From IMG/VR virus record IMGVR_UViG_3300046000_007648, positions 1 through 43,549 of that record: a DNA stretch of 43,549 bases. The stretch is one strand, 5' to 3'. Source of the DNA: a virus. The stretch's first letter is position 1; each line of letters begins with the position of its first letter. This document shows, one piece after another, positions 17,750 through 24,891 of this stretch. The notes under the pieces were generated by a model that worked only from the letters and a program-made list of their open reading frames with translations, did not search any database and was not told the DNA's origin. Both the position numbers and the translations under genes were made by a program.

Positions 17750-17998
17750 TTAAGTTTCCTTTTGGATTTTTATGTCGTGATTTTTTTCTAAATCTGATAA
17801 TATATCTTTTCTACATTTTTCTGCACAATCCATATCTTTTGCTTCAATCTGAATGTTAATATATAAGCAAGGATTTTTTTCTCCGGGAGAAGTAATATAT
17901 GAACTAACAACTCTATTCAATTTTTGTTTTGTTTCTGACTTATTCCTCACTTCTTTTATAACCTCTTTTATTAAAGATTTTAATTCAAATTTATTCAT
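17750..17998 (-). CDS. Small protein with helical leader (82 aa)
   Basis: The protein starts NKFELKSLIKEVIKEVRNKS, the clearest copy of the leader repeated in this cluster. The remainder (about 28-82) forms a small alpha/beta unit with NPCLYINIQIEAKDMDCAEK. The family is not recognised. It is the first gene of the four-gene small-protein unit and is preceded by a 153-base AT-rich gap with a TATATATA element. Confidence 0.6.
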   Translation of the reverse strand: MNKFELKSLIKEVIKEVRNKSETKQKLNRVVSSYITSPGEKNPCLYINIQIEAKDMDCAEKCRKDILSDLEKNHDIKIQKET

Positions 17999-18151
17999 TT
18001 TAAGTTGTTATTATTTTTAGTATATATAAATATAACTTATTTTATTTTTAATGCTAGTTAACTGAATTTATTTAGTTGCTGTCGTTATAACTCAAGTATT
18101 GTACACAGTGTTATATACTTCCGTCAAGTCCAAAATGAATATAAGAAAGAA
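17999..18151. promoter_or_regulatory. AT-rich intergenic region with TATA-type late promoter candidate
   Basis: This region separates the release factor gene from the small-protein unit. It holds TATATATAAATATA at 18021-18034, about 23 bases before the next start, and an imperfect inverted repeat AAGTAT...ATACTT at 18094-18120 with an inner ACACAGTGT. I see no tRNA and no further gene. Confidence 0.35.
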
Positions 18152-18893
18152 TTAGCGTAAAAGTTCAAATCTTCCTTCTTTCATAACACTGTCTATCATG
18201 TGACACTTAGCTCCATTTCTGTGGTCAGTAATTCGGTTATCAGCATAGTTGTATGTGCGGACCTTATCTCCGCGACCAGCGCCGCTATAATTAGTAGAAT
18301 TACCCGACTTGGACGAAAACTGCTTTATTTTACCCGCCAAACACAGTCTGGCAGTTCTTCGATTGGCTTGCTGACTTCGTCCGTTAATGAAAACTTCCAA
18401 CCCAGTTGGGATGTGTTTCAGTCGCACTGCACTTGACGTTTTGTTCTGGTGTTGTCCACCGTTTCCATGTCCTCGTTGGAATGATTCTTCCAAATCAGAT
18501 TCCTTCATTTCATTGTTCTGTTGCAGTAACCTCGTTACGGTCACGGCAACGTAAGATGTATGTTTCCTACCACCTCGGTCGTTCTTTGGAATGCGTTGTA
18601 CACAATGCGTCCCAGTCTCGGAATCAAACAAAGATTCAGCTTTCATATCCGAACACACAAAACTGAATTTGCTGGGTCCGGTTTCTTCCAACTCAGCTTC
18701 CAGTCCATTTTTTTCCATGAACGCCAGATAAGCTATGAACAGTTGCTCGGTGAATAATTTTGAATCATCCCCGCCCTCGCCAGAAATTACTTCAACCAAC
18801 ACACCTCTCGCGTCAAAGTGACCCCCAAGAGCTAGCAGAGCCTCCCGATGGGTTGCCCGAGTTATTCGAGTAATATGTTGTTTGTGTCTTCAT
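18152..18893 (-). CDS. Class I peptide chain release factor, RF2-type, expressed by +1 frameshift
   Basis: The main reading frame (18802-18152) has the release factor core: ISGEGGDDSKLFTEQLF, ETGTHCVQRIPKNDRGGRKH, GGQ within GHGNGGQHQNKTSSAVRLKH, and a tail with YNYADNRITDHRNGAKCH. It lacks a good start codon. An ATG at 18893 opens 26 codons in another frame ending CTT TGA C, after GGGGG; a +1 slip there joins the frames and gives a product of about 246 residues. This is the layout of the prfB autoregulatory frameshift. Domain 1 is absent. The stop-recognition tripeptide is PKN instead of PxT (RF1) or SPF (RF2). If no frameshift occurs, GTG at 18802 or TTG at 18799 are fallback starts. Confidence 0.85.
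18813..18826 (-). promoter_or_regulatory. Programmed +1 ribosomal frameshift site (prfB-like)
   Basis: Read on the minus strand: GGGGG (18826-18822), TCA, CTT (18818-18816), TGA (18815-18813), C. The three-base gap between the purine tract and CTT and the sequence CTTTGAC match the site in bacterial prfB, where low RF2 activity lets the ribosome slip +1 at UGA. The slip occurs after codon 26 here, nearly the same place as in E. coli (codon 25). In bacteria, slippage needs the tract to pair with the anti-Shine-Dalgarno sequence, so it should also work here. Activity is inferred. Confidence 0.82.
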
Positions 18894-18901
18894 AGCGAAT
18901 A

Positions 18902-18931
18902 TAAGTATGCGGATAATTTTGTATATGTCAA
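18902..18931 (-). promoter_or_regulatory. Sigma-70-like promoter for the release factor gene
   Basis: A consensus TTGACA (18931-18926) is followed by an 18-base spacer and TACTTA (18907-18902). It begins just after the terminator of the tail tube gene. Transcription would start within a few bases of the ATG at 18893, leaving almost no leader. The -35 is perfect, the -10 only fair. Confidence 0.5.
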
Positions 18932-18932
18932 T

Positions 18933-18958
18933 AAAAAATCCCCTATTTTCATAGGGGA
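18933..18958 (-). terminator. Intrinsic terminator after tail tube gene
   Basis: TCCCCTAT and ATAGGGGA form a perfect 8-bp stem around a 4-base loop, followed on the minus strand by six U residues. It ends the tail tube transcript 26 bases after its stop codon and separates it from the release factor promoter. Confidence 0.85.
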
Positions 18959-18983
18959 CTTGAAACTTATTCTTCTTATTATA

Positions 18984-19478
18984 TCAATATTGAAGTATCG
19001 CGTAGTCGTAAGTGAGCGTCATGTTGATGGTCAGAGCTTCTTGTGCGCTCCAATCAAGTCCCGTGCCATTGAAATTGACTGTTGATGGGAATGCGCCCTT
19101 CAATTGCCAATTTTCGATTTTATCGCCGACCGGACCCAATACAACGATATTGACATCCTTTTTATAGAATGCCGCATAGCCGTTACGACCGGTCACGGAT
19201 TCGTGAGCAAGACGCACCCATTCCATACAGGCTTGAGCGCCGGACGGAACAATAGCGTCATACAGTGTCACTTCAACGTCGGACCATTCACTTTTTCCCT
19301 TGAGCTTGCGCTTCAAGTTGATGTGGTCTAGGGTAATTGAGTTGTTTACAATAGTTGGACGCGCCGCCGCTTTGATAAGATATGCGGGAATTCCGTCTAT
19401 CTCGATAATAAAGCGGTTTTGAACTTTTGGTTCATACGCTGTAAAAAATATAGAATTTGCATCTAGTAGTTCTGCCAT
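18984..19478 (-). CDS. gp19: Tail tube protein, gp19 type
   Basis: The 164-residue length matches T4 gp19 (163). Motifs of the family are present: an N-terminal segment with FFTAYEPKVQNRFIIEIDGI (about 12-31), the strand region DHINLKRKLKGKSEWSDVEV and, near the end, SAQEALTINMTLTYDYAILQ. Subunits stack as hexameric rings to form the inner tube through which DNA passes. Its own terminator follows. The sheath gene, adjacent in T4, is 6.3 kb upstream on the same strand, separated by an accessory island. Confidence 0.92.
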   Translation of the reverse strand: MAELLDANSIFFTAYEPKVQNRFIIEIDGIPAYLIKAAARPTIVNNSITLDHINLKRKLKGKSEWSDVEVTLYDAIVPSGAQACMEWVRLAHESVTGRNGYAAFYKKDVNIVVLGPVGDKIENWQLKGAFPSTVNFNGTGLDWSAQEALTINMTLTYDYAILQY

Positions 19479-19612
19479 GGTGTTATATAGGGTTAATTGT
19501 TTGGTTATTCATTTCTGCCTGCGTAATCGCATCGTATTATAAATAATAATTAAACAAAAAATATGTTGACATTATCAAAAAAACATATACTGTTTTATTG
19601 CTTACGAACCTT
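19479..19612. promoter_or_regulatory. Divergent region between tail tube and homing endonuclease genes
   Basis: Toward the plus strand there is TATAAATA at about 19540-19547 (T4 late promoter consensus) and TTGACA at 19566-19571 with TACTGT 16 bases on (TATACT also overlaps). Toward the minus strand CCTATATAAC lies just before the tube start. Which signals work cannot be decided from sequence. Confidence 0.4.
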
Positions 19613-21169
19613 ATGGCCAGACCAAAGAACCCAAATAATACATTGCACAAGATTTGCCCGACCTGCAAATCGGAATTTACGTGCGAAAAACGGAAAGAGA
19701 AAATGTATTGTTCTCGCGTCTGCGCATGTAACTCTCCGGAGGTAAAAGAGAAAAATAAACTCGGAGTTGCTAAAACTTTCGACGCTAGATATGGTGGACA
19801 TGCTATGAAAACCGACGCGGTCAAGGAGAATTACAAAGCCGCGATGATGGCAACACACGGCGTGGAATGGGCCGGTGGGATGCCAGACCACGTAGAAAAA
19901 GTTAAAAAAACCCTTGCCGCTCGTTATGGTGACGAAAATTACAATAACCCGACACAAATGAAATCCACCATGATAGAAAAATATGGGGTTGATAATTACA
20001 GAAAATCCAAAGAGTACGAAGAAAAATACAAAAAGACATGTGCTATAAAATATGGAGTTGCACATGCGTCAAAATCGAGTGAATTTAAAGATGCACATAA
20101 AATAACGATGTTCAAAAAGTTTGTGTCGTCCGAGCGGTTCAAACATTTTGTTCCGTTATTTAACATAGAAGATTATTTTGGAGTAAAGACTGTTTCCTCC
20201 ACAATGACATATTCATTTAAATGTAATAGATGCAATAGAGAAGAAGCACACAGTCTTAATAATGGAGCAACTATAAAATGTTCTAAGTGCGACAAAACTA
20301 TGTCGGACTTTCAGTCGAGTATATTTGAATTTATCAAGACACTGGTCCCGGATGACCCCGTGATACCCAACGATAGAACCACATTATTTCCCAGAGAAAT
20401 AGATATATATTTACCAAATCAAAAGATTGGTATAGAATGTAATGGACTTTACTGGCATACTGAAATATCCGGTGGAAAAAATAGAAATTACCATCTCAAC
20501 AAGACCAACGGGGCAGCATTCAAAGGAATACGCTTAATACATATATTTGAAAACGAATGGAATCATTCACAGGAAGTGGTCAAGTCCGTGCTCAGAAATA
20601 TATTGATAAAGGGTAATATAAAAATTCACGCACGAAAATGTGAAATACGAGATATATCATCTCAAGAAAAAAAGGAATTTCTGGCAAGAAATCACATCCA
20701 AGGAAACGACCATGCCACAATAAAACTTGGAATGTATTTCAATAAAGAGTTGATGTCGGTCATGACATTTGTAAAATCCAGATTCGATACGGCAGTTGAG
20801 TGGGAAATGAGCAGATTTTGTTCTAAGTTGGGTCACACCGTCATAGGTGGAAGCTCTCGCCTGTTTTCTCATTTTGTAAAAAAACACAACCCTAATTCGA
20901 TTGTTACATACGGAGACCGGCGATACTTCTCGGGTGAAGTGTATTTAAAGTTGGGATTCAATTTCGTTTCTACGACTCCCCCCGGATATTATTACACAGT
21001 GGATGGATATTCTACCCTGTCCGGGAGACAGGGGTGGCAGAAACACAAACTTGCCAACAAACTCCTTTCGTTTGACCCCGCCTTGTCGGAATGGGAAAAT
21101 ATGAAAATGAACGGGTTCGACCGGATTTGGGATTGTGGGCATTCGAAGTGGGTGTGGAAAAAGTGTTGA
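19613..21169 (+). CDS. Homing endonuclease, EDxHD/Vsr-like with zinc fingers
   Basis: The 518-residue protein starts at ATG 19613. A zinc ribbon comes first (CPTC at 15-18, with two more cysteines in YCSRVC). Then come repeats built on KYGV/RYGD (about 58-165) that probably bind DNA, and a second CxxC pair (CNRC 204-207, CSKC 223-226). The nuclease core follows: FPREIDIYLPNQKIGIECNG (259-278), LYWHTE and IHIFENEW, the Vsr/EDxHD arrangement with E262, D264, E275 and H282. Such free-standing nucleases cut related phage genomes lacking the gene and spread with their flanks. It marks the left edge of the island between tube and sheath genes. The long C-terminal half (GNDHATIKLGMYFNKELMSV) may be further DNA-binding parts. 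Confidence 0.82.
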   Translation: MARPKNPNNTLHKICPTCKSEFTCEKRKEKMYCSRVCACNSPEVKEKNKLGVAKTFDARYGGHAMKTDAVKENYKAAMMATHGVEWAGGMPDHVEKVKKTLAARYGDENYNNPTQMKSTMIEKYGVDNYRKSKEYEEKYKKTCAIKYGVAHASKSSEFKDAHKITMFKKFVSSERFKHFVPLFNIEDYFGVKTVSSTMTYSFKCNRCNREEAHSLNNGATIKCSKCDKTMSDFQSSIFEFIKTLVPDDPVIPNDRTTLFPREIDIYLPNQKIGIECNGLYWHTEISGGKNRNYHLNKTNGAAFKGIRLIHIFENEWNHSQEVVKSVLRNILIKGNIKIHARKCEIRDISSQEKKEFLARNHIQGNDHATIKLGMYFNKELMSVMTFVKSRFDTAVEWEMSRFCSKLGHTVIGGSSRLFSHFVKKHNPNSIVTYGDRRYFSGEVYLKLGFNFVSTTPPGYYYTVDGYSTLSGRQGWQKHKLANKLLSFDPALSEWENMKMNGFDRIWDCGHSKWVWKKC

Positions 21170-21199
21170 CGCGGACAAGAAACCTATTACAACCATACC

Positions 21200-21505
21200 A
21201 TGAGCAATCAAATCACCGAACAGCAATTATCAGACGCAATTAAACAAAACGTTTTATCTATTGCGTTCAAGTGTGTGTTCACCGTGCCGGATTTAGAGTT
21301 ACCGGAAAAGATTGATGCTGGTATAAAGTTGTTCATGGGCGAGTTTATCAAAGCCGTACCATTCAAAAACTTCACCTCGACGGTGGAAGTAGATAATGTG
21401 AAAATTGTAGTGAAAATCGTGGTCAACCACATCGACGAAAAACATAACCCAACGCGAGTTGAATCTGTGCTTCCGATGGAAATTATACCAGTTAATTCGC
21501 GATAA
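21200..21505 (+). CDS. Hypothetical small protein (101 aa)
   Basis: This is a small, soluble protein with no recognised family. It is a mixed alpha/beta sequence (NQITEQQLSDAIKQNVLSIA, then KIVVKIVVNHIDEKH near the end). It starts 31 bases after the homing endonuclease stop and is followed by the RNA ligase gene. A TTGACG at 21166-21171 lies upstream with a poor -10, so a separate promoter is possible but weak. It may be an early host-interaction protein, by position only. Confidence 0.6.
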   Translation: MSNQITEQQLSDAIKQNVLSIAFKCVFTVPDLELPEKIDAGIKLFMGEFIKAVPFKNFTSTVEVDNVKIVVKIVVNHIDEKHNPTRVESVLPMEIIPVNSR

Positions 21506-21508
21506 CTA

Positions 21509-21536
21509 TTGACACGAGATAAAAAGTCTGTATAGT
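21509..21536 (+). promoter_or_regulatory. Sigma-70-like promoter before RNA ligase
   Basis: TTGACA (21509-21514), a 16-base spacer, and TATAGT (21531-21536) with TG directly in front of it. It is the best promoter match in the window. The start point would fall only a few bases before the ATG at 21547, so the message would be nearly leaderless. Confidence 0.65.
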
Positions 21537-21546
21537 TGTGCCTAAT

Positions 21547-22557
21547 ATGAAACATATTCCATATCCCTCTATCGAACAGTTTAGAAACGCGATTCACAAG
21601 GTCGGTTGCAAAGCCAGACATGCCGGTATTGATGTTAATGGTGACCCCGTGTACGATCACACTAAAGTCTTACCAGTACTGACTTATGAAGGCACGGTTA
21701 AGTTGCATGGTACTAACGCAGCCATCTGTACAAATGTTTTATCCGGAGAAGTTTGGTTCCAAAGCCGGGAAAATGTCATTGCCCTTGAAAAAGATAATGC
21801 AGGGTTTGTTCGCCACTTTGAGGGAAAATTTGTCAGAAAGTTGTTTTCTTTAATCGAACCCGCGAGCGAAGACTATGCCGTATTTGGTGAGTGGTGCGGA
21901 GGAAACATTCAACCCAACGTTGGGATTGCAAAGCTATCCAAACGATTTGTTGTTTTTGGAGTGTTGGCTGACGATAAGTGGCTTGGAAAAGAAGCCATCA
22001 GTAAGGTAAAAGACGAAACCATTGGTGTTTACAACATTTACGATTATCCGTGTGAAACCATTGAAATCGACTTCAACAAGCCAGAAATTTCTCAGAACAA
22101 ACTTTCCGAATTGACCATTAAGGTTGAGGAGTCCTGCCCTGTGGCAAAAGCTATGGGAGTTGACGGTATCGGCGAAGGCATTGTATGGAAGTGTGTCTCC
22201 GAAGGCTGGGAATCGCCAGAATTTTACTTCAAAGTGAAAGGCGAACTCCACTCGAAATCGAAGGTTATTACTCTAAAGCCGATTGATTTGGAGAAACTTG
22301 ATAAAGCCACCACTTTGGCAGTCAAGGTTACTCCCGAGTGGCGGCTAGCGCAAATGTTAGACAAGGCGTGTGATCTAATGAACGGAGGAAAAATCGACCG
22401 AAGCAAAGTTGGGGACTTCATCAAACTTGTCACCGACGATGTAACCAAAGAGGAAACCCACACTATCAAGGAAGCCGGGGTTGACGCGAAAGATATAAGC
22501 GGACATATCGCAAAGATTGCTCGCAACTACTTCTTTGAGAGAGAAAAGGTCCAGTAA
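21547..22557 (+). CDS. RNA ligase, Rnl2 type
   Basis: The 336-residue protein has the nucleotidyltransferase motifs in order: motif I EGTVKLHGTNAA with the lysine that takes AMP (K52), a following FQSRENV, motif III YAVFGEWCGG, motif IV GEGIVWK and motif V FYFKVKGELHSKS. This is the T4 Rnl2 pattern (length 334). Rnl2-type enzymes use ATP to seal 5'-phosphate to 3'-OH RNA nicks, in phages usually to mend RNAs cut by host defences. A C-terminal helical domain (about 255-336) is present. GTG at 21538 is an alternative start but lies right at the promoter. Its neighbours are a HAD-like and a SLOG-domain protein. Confidence 0.88.
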   Translation: MKHIPYPSIEQFRNAIHKVGCKARHAGIDVNGDPVYDHTKVLPVLTYEGTVKLHGTNAAICTNVLSGEVWFQSRENVIALEKDNAGFVRHFEGKFVRKLFSLIEPASEDYAVFGEWCGGNIQPNVGIAKLSKRFVVFGVLADDKWLGKEAISKVKDETIGVYNIYDYPCETIEIDFNKPEISQNKLSELTIKVEESCPVAKAMGVDGIGEGIVWKCVSEGWESPEFYFKVKGELHSKSKVITLKPIDLEKLDKATTLAVKVTPEWRLAQMLDKACDLMNGGKIDRSKVGDFIKLVTDDVTKEETHTIKEAGVDAKDISGHIAKIARNYFFEREKVQ

Positions 22558-22579
22558 TCAGTTTCATACGCTGTCTAAT

Positions 22580-23014
22580 ATGAACATATTTAACATAGAA
22601 AGAACTTTCACAGAAAAAGCAAAAAGACGTTGGCAGAAAATCTTCATAGCTGTTGATGTACATGATGTTATTTTAGAGGGTAAATATAATTTGAATAACG
22701 ATGGTGCTGGTTATATGCCCAACTGTATCAAGGTTTTACAACAGTGGAGCAAGCGTGAAGATATATCACTGATTCTATGGACAAGTAGTCATGTTGGTCC
22801 TGCCAGTAAAGTGTTGGATAATCTTGAAAAACATAATATAAATTTTAAACATGTAAATTGCAATCCAGAATGTGCAAATGATGCGTTGTGCGACTTTAGT
22901 AAAAAGTTTTATGCCAACGTAATTTTGGATGATAAGGCCGGATTTGATGGACCGAACGGAGATTGGTTTCTTATTGAGAAAGAATTGAAGCGAATTGGCG
23001 AGTGGAAAGAATAA
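22580..23014 (+). CDS. HAD-superfamily-like protein with altered motif I
   Basis: The 144-residue protein starts at ATG 22580. Residues 22-32 (FIAVDVHDVIL) occupy the HAD motif I position, where DxD is expected; here D26-V-H28 with D29 next. Motif II is LWTSSH (66-71) and motif IV is ILDDKAG (115-121, D117 D118). The protein is short, with almost no cap domain. HAD enzymes remove phosphate groups; whether a DVH version is active is open. It lies 22 bases after the RNA ligase and two bases before the SLOG-domain gene, so the three genes form a unit. A nucleotide or RNA-end phosphatase partner for the ligase is an inference. Confidence 0.65.
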   Translation: MNIFNIERTFTEKAKRRWQKIFIAVDVHDVILEGKYNLNNDGAGYMPNCIKVLQQWSKREDISLILWTSSHVGPASKVLDNLEKHNINFKHVNCNPECANDALCDFSKKFYANVILDDKAGFDGPNGDWFLIEKELKRIGEWKE

Positions 23015-23016
23015 AT

Positions 23017-23601
23017 ATGAGCTATACAAATCATAGCGGTGGATGTGCAGGTTCTGACATGGAATGGGAAAACCAAGGAATACCATATGGCGTAAAAACT
23101 ATTGCATATTCTTTTGGCAATCATGTACAGTACGGTAAAAATCAATGTAAATTGACGCAGGAACAGTTGAATGAGGGATACGAAAAATGTAAAATTGCGG
23201 CTGAAACATTGAAACGACCTTGGAAATATATCGAAAATAAACCATATGTAAAAAACTTGATGGCAAGAAATTGGTTTCAGGTCAAGGGTGCAGATTGTGT
23301 ATTTGCGGTTGGCAAGTTTGTAAAAAATTCAACCGCACTTGTAGATGGTGGAACTGGCTGGGCAGTGCAAATGGCAGTCGATAATTACGTTCCAATATAC
23401 TTATTTGAGCAAAATGTCAATAGCTGGTTTGGCTTTGACTATTGTACAGATATAGATGGAGCACAACGCGAAAGACAGTTTATTCCATGCTTGTATCCTC
23501 CCACACTAACGAAAAATTTTGCTGGGATTGGAACGCGAGAAATTAACGAAAACGGAAAGCGTGCAATTACGGAGATTTATAAGCACACTTTTTCCCAGTG
23601 A
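23017..23601 (+). CDS. SLOG-like (YpsA/DprA-related) nucleotide-binding protein
   Basis: The 194-residue protein opens SYTNHSGGCAGSDMEWENQG, a form of the GGARGAD-x-x-W motif of the SLOG superfamily (YpsA/DUF2493 type). It is followed by GVKTIAYSF, a central GADCVFAVGKF, GGTGWAVQMAV (about 111-121) and FAGIGTREI (168-176). SLOG domains bind nucleotides or related ligands; several occur in defence and counter-defence proteins. GGAAAG precedes the ATG, one of the few clear ribosome sites. Its last 35 bases overlap the end of the opposing nucleotidyltransferase gene. Confidence 0.7.
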   Translation: MSYTNHSGGCAGSDMEWENQGIPYGVKTIAYSFGNHVQYGKNQCKLTQEQLNEGYEKCKIAAETLKRPWKYIENKPYVKNLMARNWFQVKGADCVFAVGKFVKNSTALVDGGTGWAVQMAVDNYVPIYLFEQNVNSWFGFDYCTDIDGAQRERQFIPCLYPPTLTKNFAGIGTREINENGKRAITEIYKHTFSQ

Positions 23602-24304
23602 TTTCTTTTACAGATGCGCTTTTGTCGTATAGTCGAATTGCGCTATCTTTAATTTTATCCAAAAACCCCTTGGCTCTTAACATTTTAAACACGATGTTCT
23701 CTTCGGATAGTTCTCCGGAAGAATCCAACCCAGCTTGTCTGAATTTATAAAGTTTATCTAGTAGAGACTTAAGACCGGCTTCATCGTTAGAACTGATCAA
23801 CGAGTTGATTTTGTTTTTGTATTCTTTATACTTCTTTTTGATTAACCCCACATTAAAATTCGGTTTTTCTTTAACTGGTGGAATCAACCATTTATCAGAT
23901 AGCACAGAATATTCCGACGCAGACGTTGGTGTATATTCCACATCTTGCACATAAAGTTCAACGTCATGCCCCTTCATTGTTATGTTGTGAGTTTCATTCC
24001 ACGGACGTTTGATGGCGTCAAATAATGTTTGAGCGTCCTCTTTTGACATATTCAACGTAGAATAGTCTGCGACAATATGTAAATCTATGTCGGAATACTG
24101 CGTCCAGTTATAATTTGTTATTGAACCTATAATAACAACATCTGTCGCTTTGATTTCTATTTCGTTGTTTAGTTTTAACTCTTTGATGAAATCCTGTGCA
24201 ATTTTTAACAAGGATTTTCTTACTTCTCGGTTCAATTTTATTTGTCCGCTTTCGGCCACCCAAAGTTTTGGGCACAAGGTATCTCGATATAGTGGGTAAT
24301 TCAT
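23567..24304 (-). CDS. Nucleotidyltransferase-fold protein (245 aa)
   Basis: The segment DVVIIGSITNYNWTQYSDID (about 55-74) is the Pol beta/MNT-type nucleotidyltransferase signature, GS followed after about ten residues by DxD (D72, D74), with a possible third acid in HDVELYV (E116). The C-terminal half is helical and Lys-rich. Members transfer a nucleoside monophosphate to proteins, RNA or small molecules; the target is unknown. It is convergent with the SLOG gene, sharing 35 bases at their 3' ends, and starts 11 bases after the HAD-type gene on the same strand. An RNA or protein modification role is inferred from the neighbours. Confidence 0.75.
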   Translation of the reverse strand: MNYPLYRDTLCPKLWVAESGQIKLNREVRKSLLKIAQDFIKELKLNNEIEIKATDVVIIGSITNYNWTQYSDIDLHIVADYSTLNMSKEDAQTLFDAIKRPWNETHNITMKGHDVELYVQDVEYTPTSASEYSVLSDKWLIPPVKEKPNFNVGLIKKKYKEYKNKINSLISSNDEAGLKSLLDKLYKFRQAGLDSSGELSEENIVFKMLRAKGFLDKIKDSAIRLYDKSASVKEITGKKCAYKSP

Positions 24305-24315
24305 TAGTTGGAATC

Positions 24316-24879
24316 TTAGATAAATGTCTTTAATTTGACTATACTACTTGCCGCATCTTTATGTTTTATAGCTACGCGATGTATGGATGGATTGTCCCAC
24401 GCATCTATATTCTTTTGAGTATCATCTACGAGCAAGTGGGTCACACGTTTTCCAGTATGTGGTATGATATATTCGGGCTTCTTTATTCCCGCCGAAGCAA
24501 TAATCACTTTTACATTTGGGTCGATGTGTTTGTGCGCCCATTCCGTTTTTTGCTGTATAATTTTTGCACCTTGACCCGCGCTCAACAAAACTGGCTGTGG
24601 ATTTTTGAAATTTTGCTTGATGTAATCCCACAATATTTTTGCATCTGGCATTGGTTCCAACTCTATCCAAAATGTTGGTTTACTTGCAATTAGTTTCCAA
24701 AAGGAGCCCTTTCCATTTTTTGCTTCATATTCTTTTGGACTCAATCCACCCGAAAGTTCCTTGAATCCTTTTTCCATATCTGCAAGCACTCCATCCATAT
24801 CCACGTAGCATTGAACTTGAAGCGGATTTTCATTTCCTTCCATTTCTTCTTTTAATAAGTGCTTTAACAATATATGCAT
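24316..24879 (-). CDS. HAD hydrolase, 5'(3')-nucleotidase-like
   Basis: The 187-residue protein has a full HAD motif I, YVDMDGVLADME (25-36; D27 and D29), a long cap-like insertion (about 36-85), LLSAGQG in the motif II region and HLLVDDTQKNIDAW as motif IV. This resembles 5'(3')-deoxyribonucleotidases and phage phosphatases. The N-terminus HILLKHLLKEEMEG recalls the helical leader of the small proteins near 17 kb. A start at the internal ATG (residue 13) is possible. It precedes the nucleotidyltransferase gene by 11 bases. Confidence 0.75.
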   Translation of the reverse strand: MHILLKHLLKEEMEGNENPLQVQCYVDMDGVLADMEKGFKELSGGLSPKEYEAKNGKGSFWKLIASKPTFWIELEPMPDAKILWDYIKQNFKNPQPVLLSAGQGAKIIQQKTEWAHKHIDPNVKVIIASAGIKKPEYIIPHTGKRVTHLLVDDTQKNIDAWDNPSIHRVAIKHKDAASSIVKLKTFI

Positions 24880-24891
24880 ATCTTATAAATA

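Noticed and set aside
18152-18802. Release factor as a simple truncated gene starting at GTG 18802
   Set aside because: The exact prfB-type slip site and an upstream ATG in the right frame explain the missing start better than truncation.
18882-19085. Plus-strand open frame of 67 codons over the terminator and tail tube end
   Set aside because: It crosses a terminator, overlaps the release factor leader and the tube gene, and has no family likeness.
19598-19612. TTG start five codons upstream of the homing endonuclease ATG
   Set aside because: The ATG at 19613 begins directly before the conserved zinc ribbon; the extra residues add nothing.
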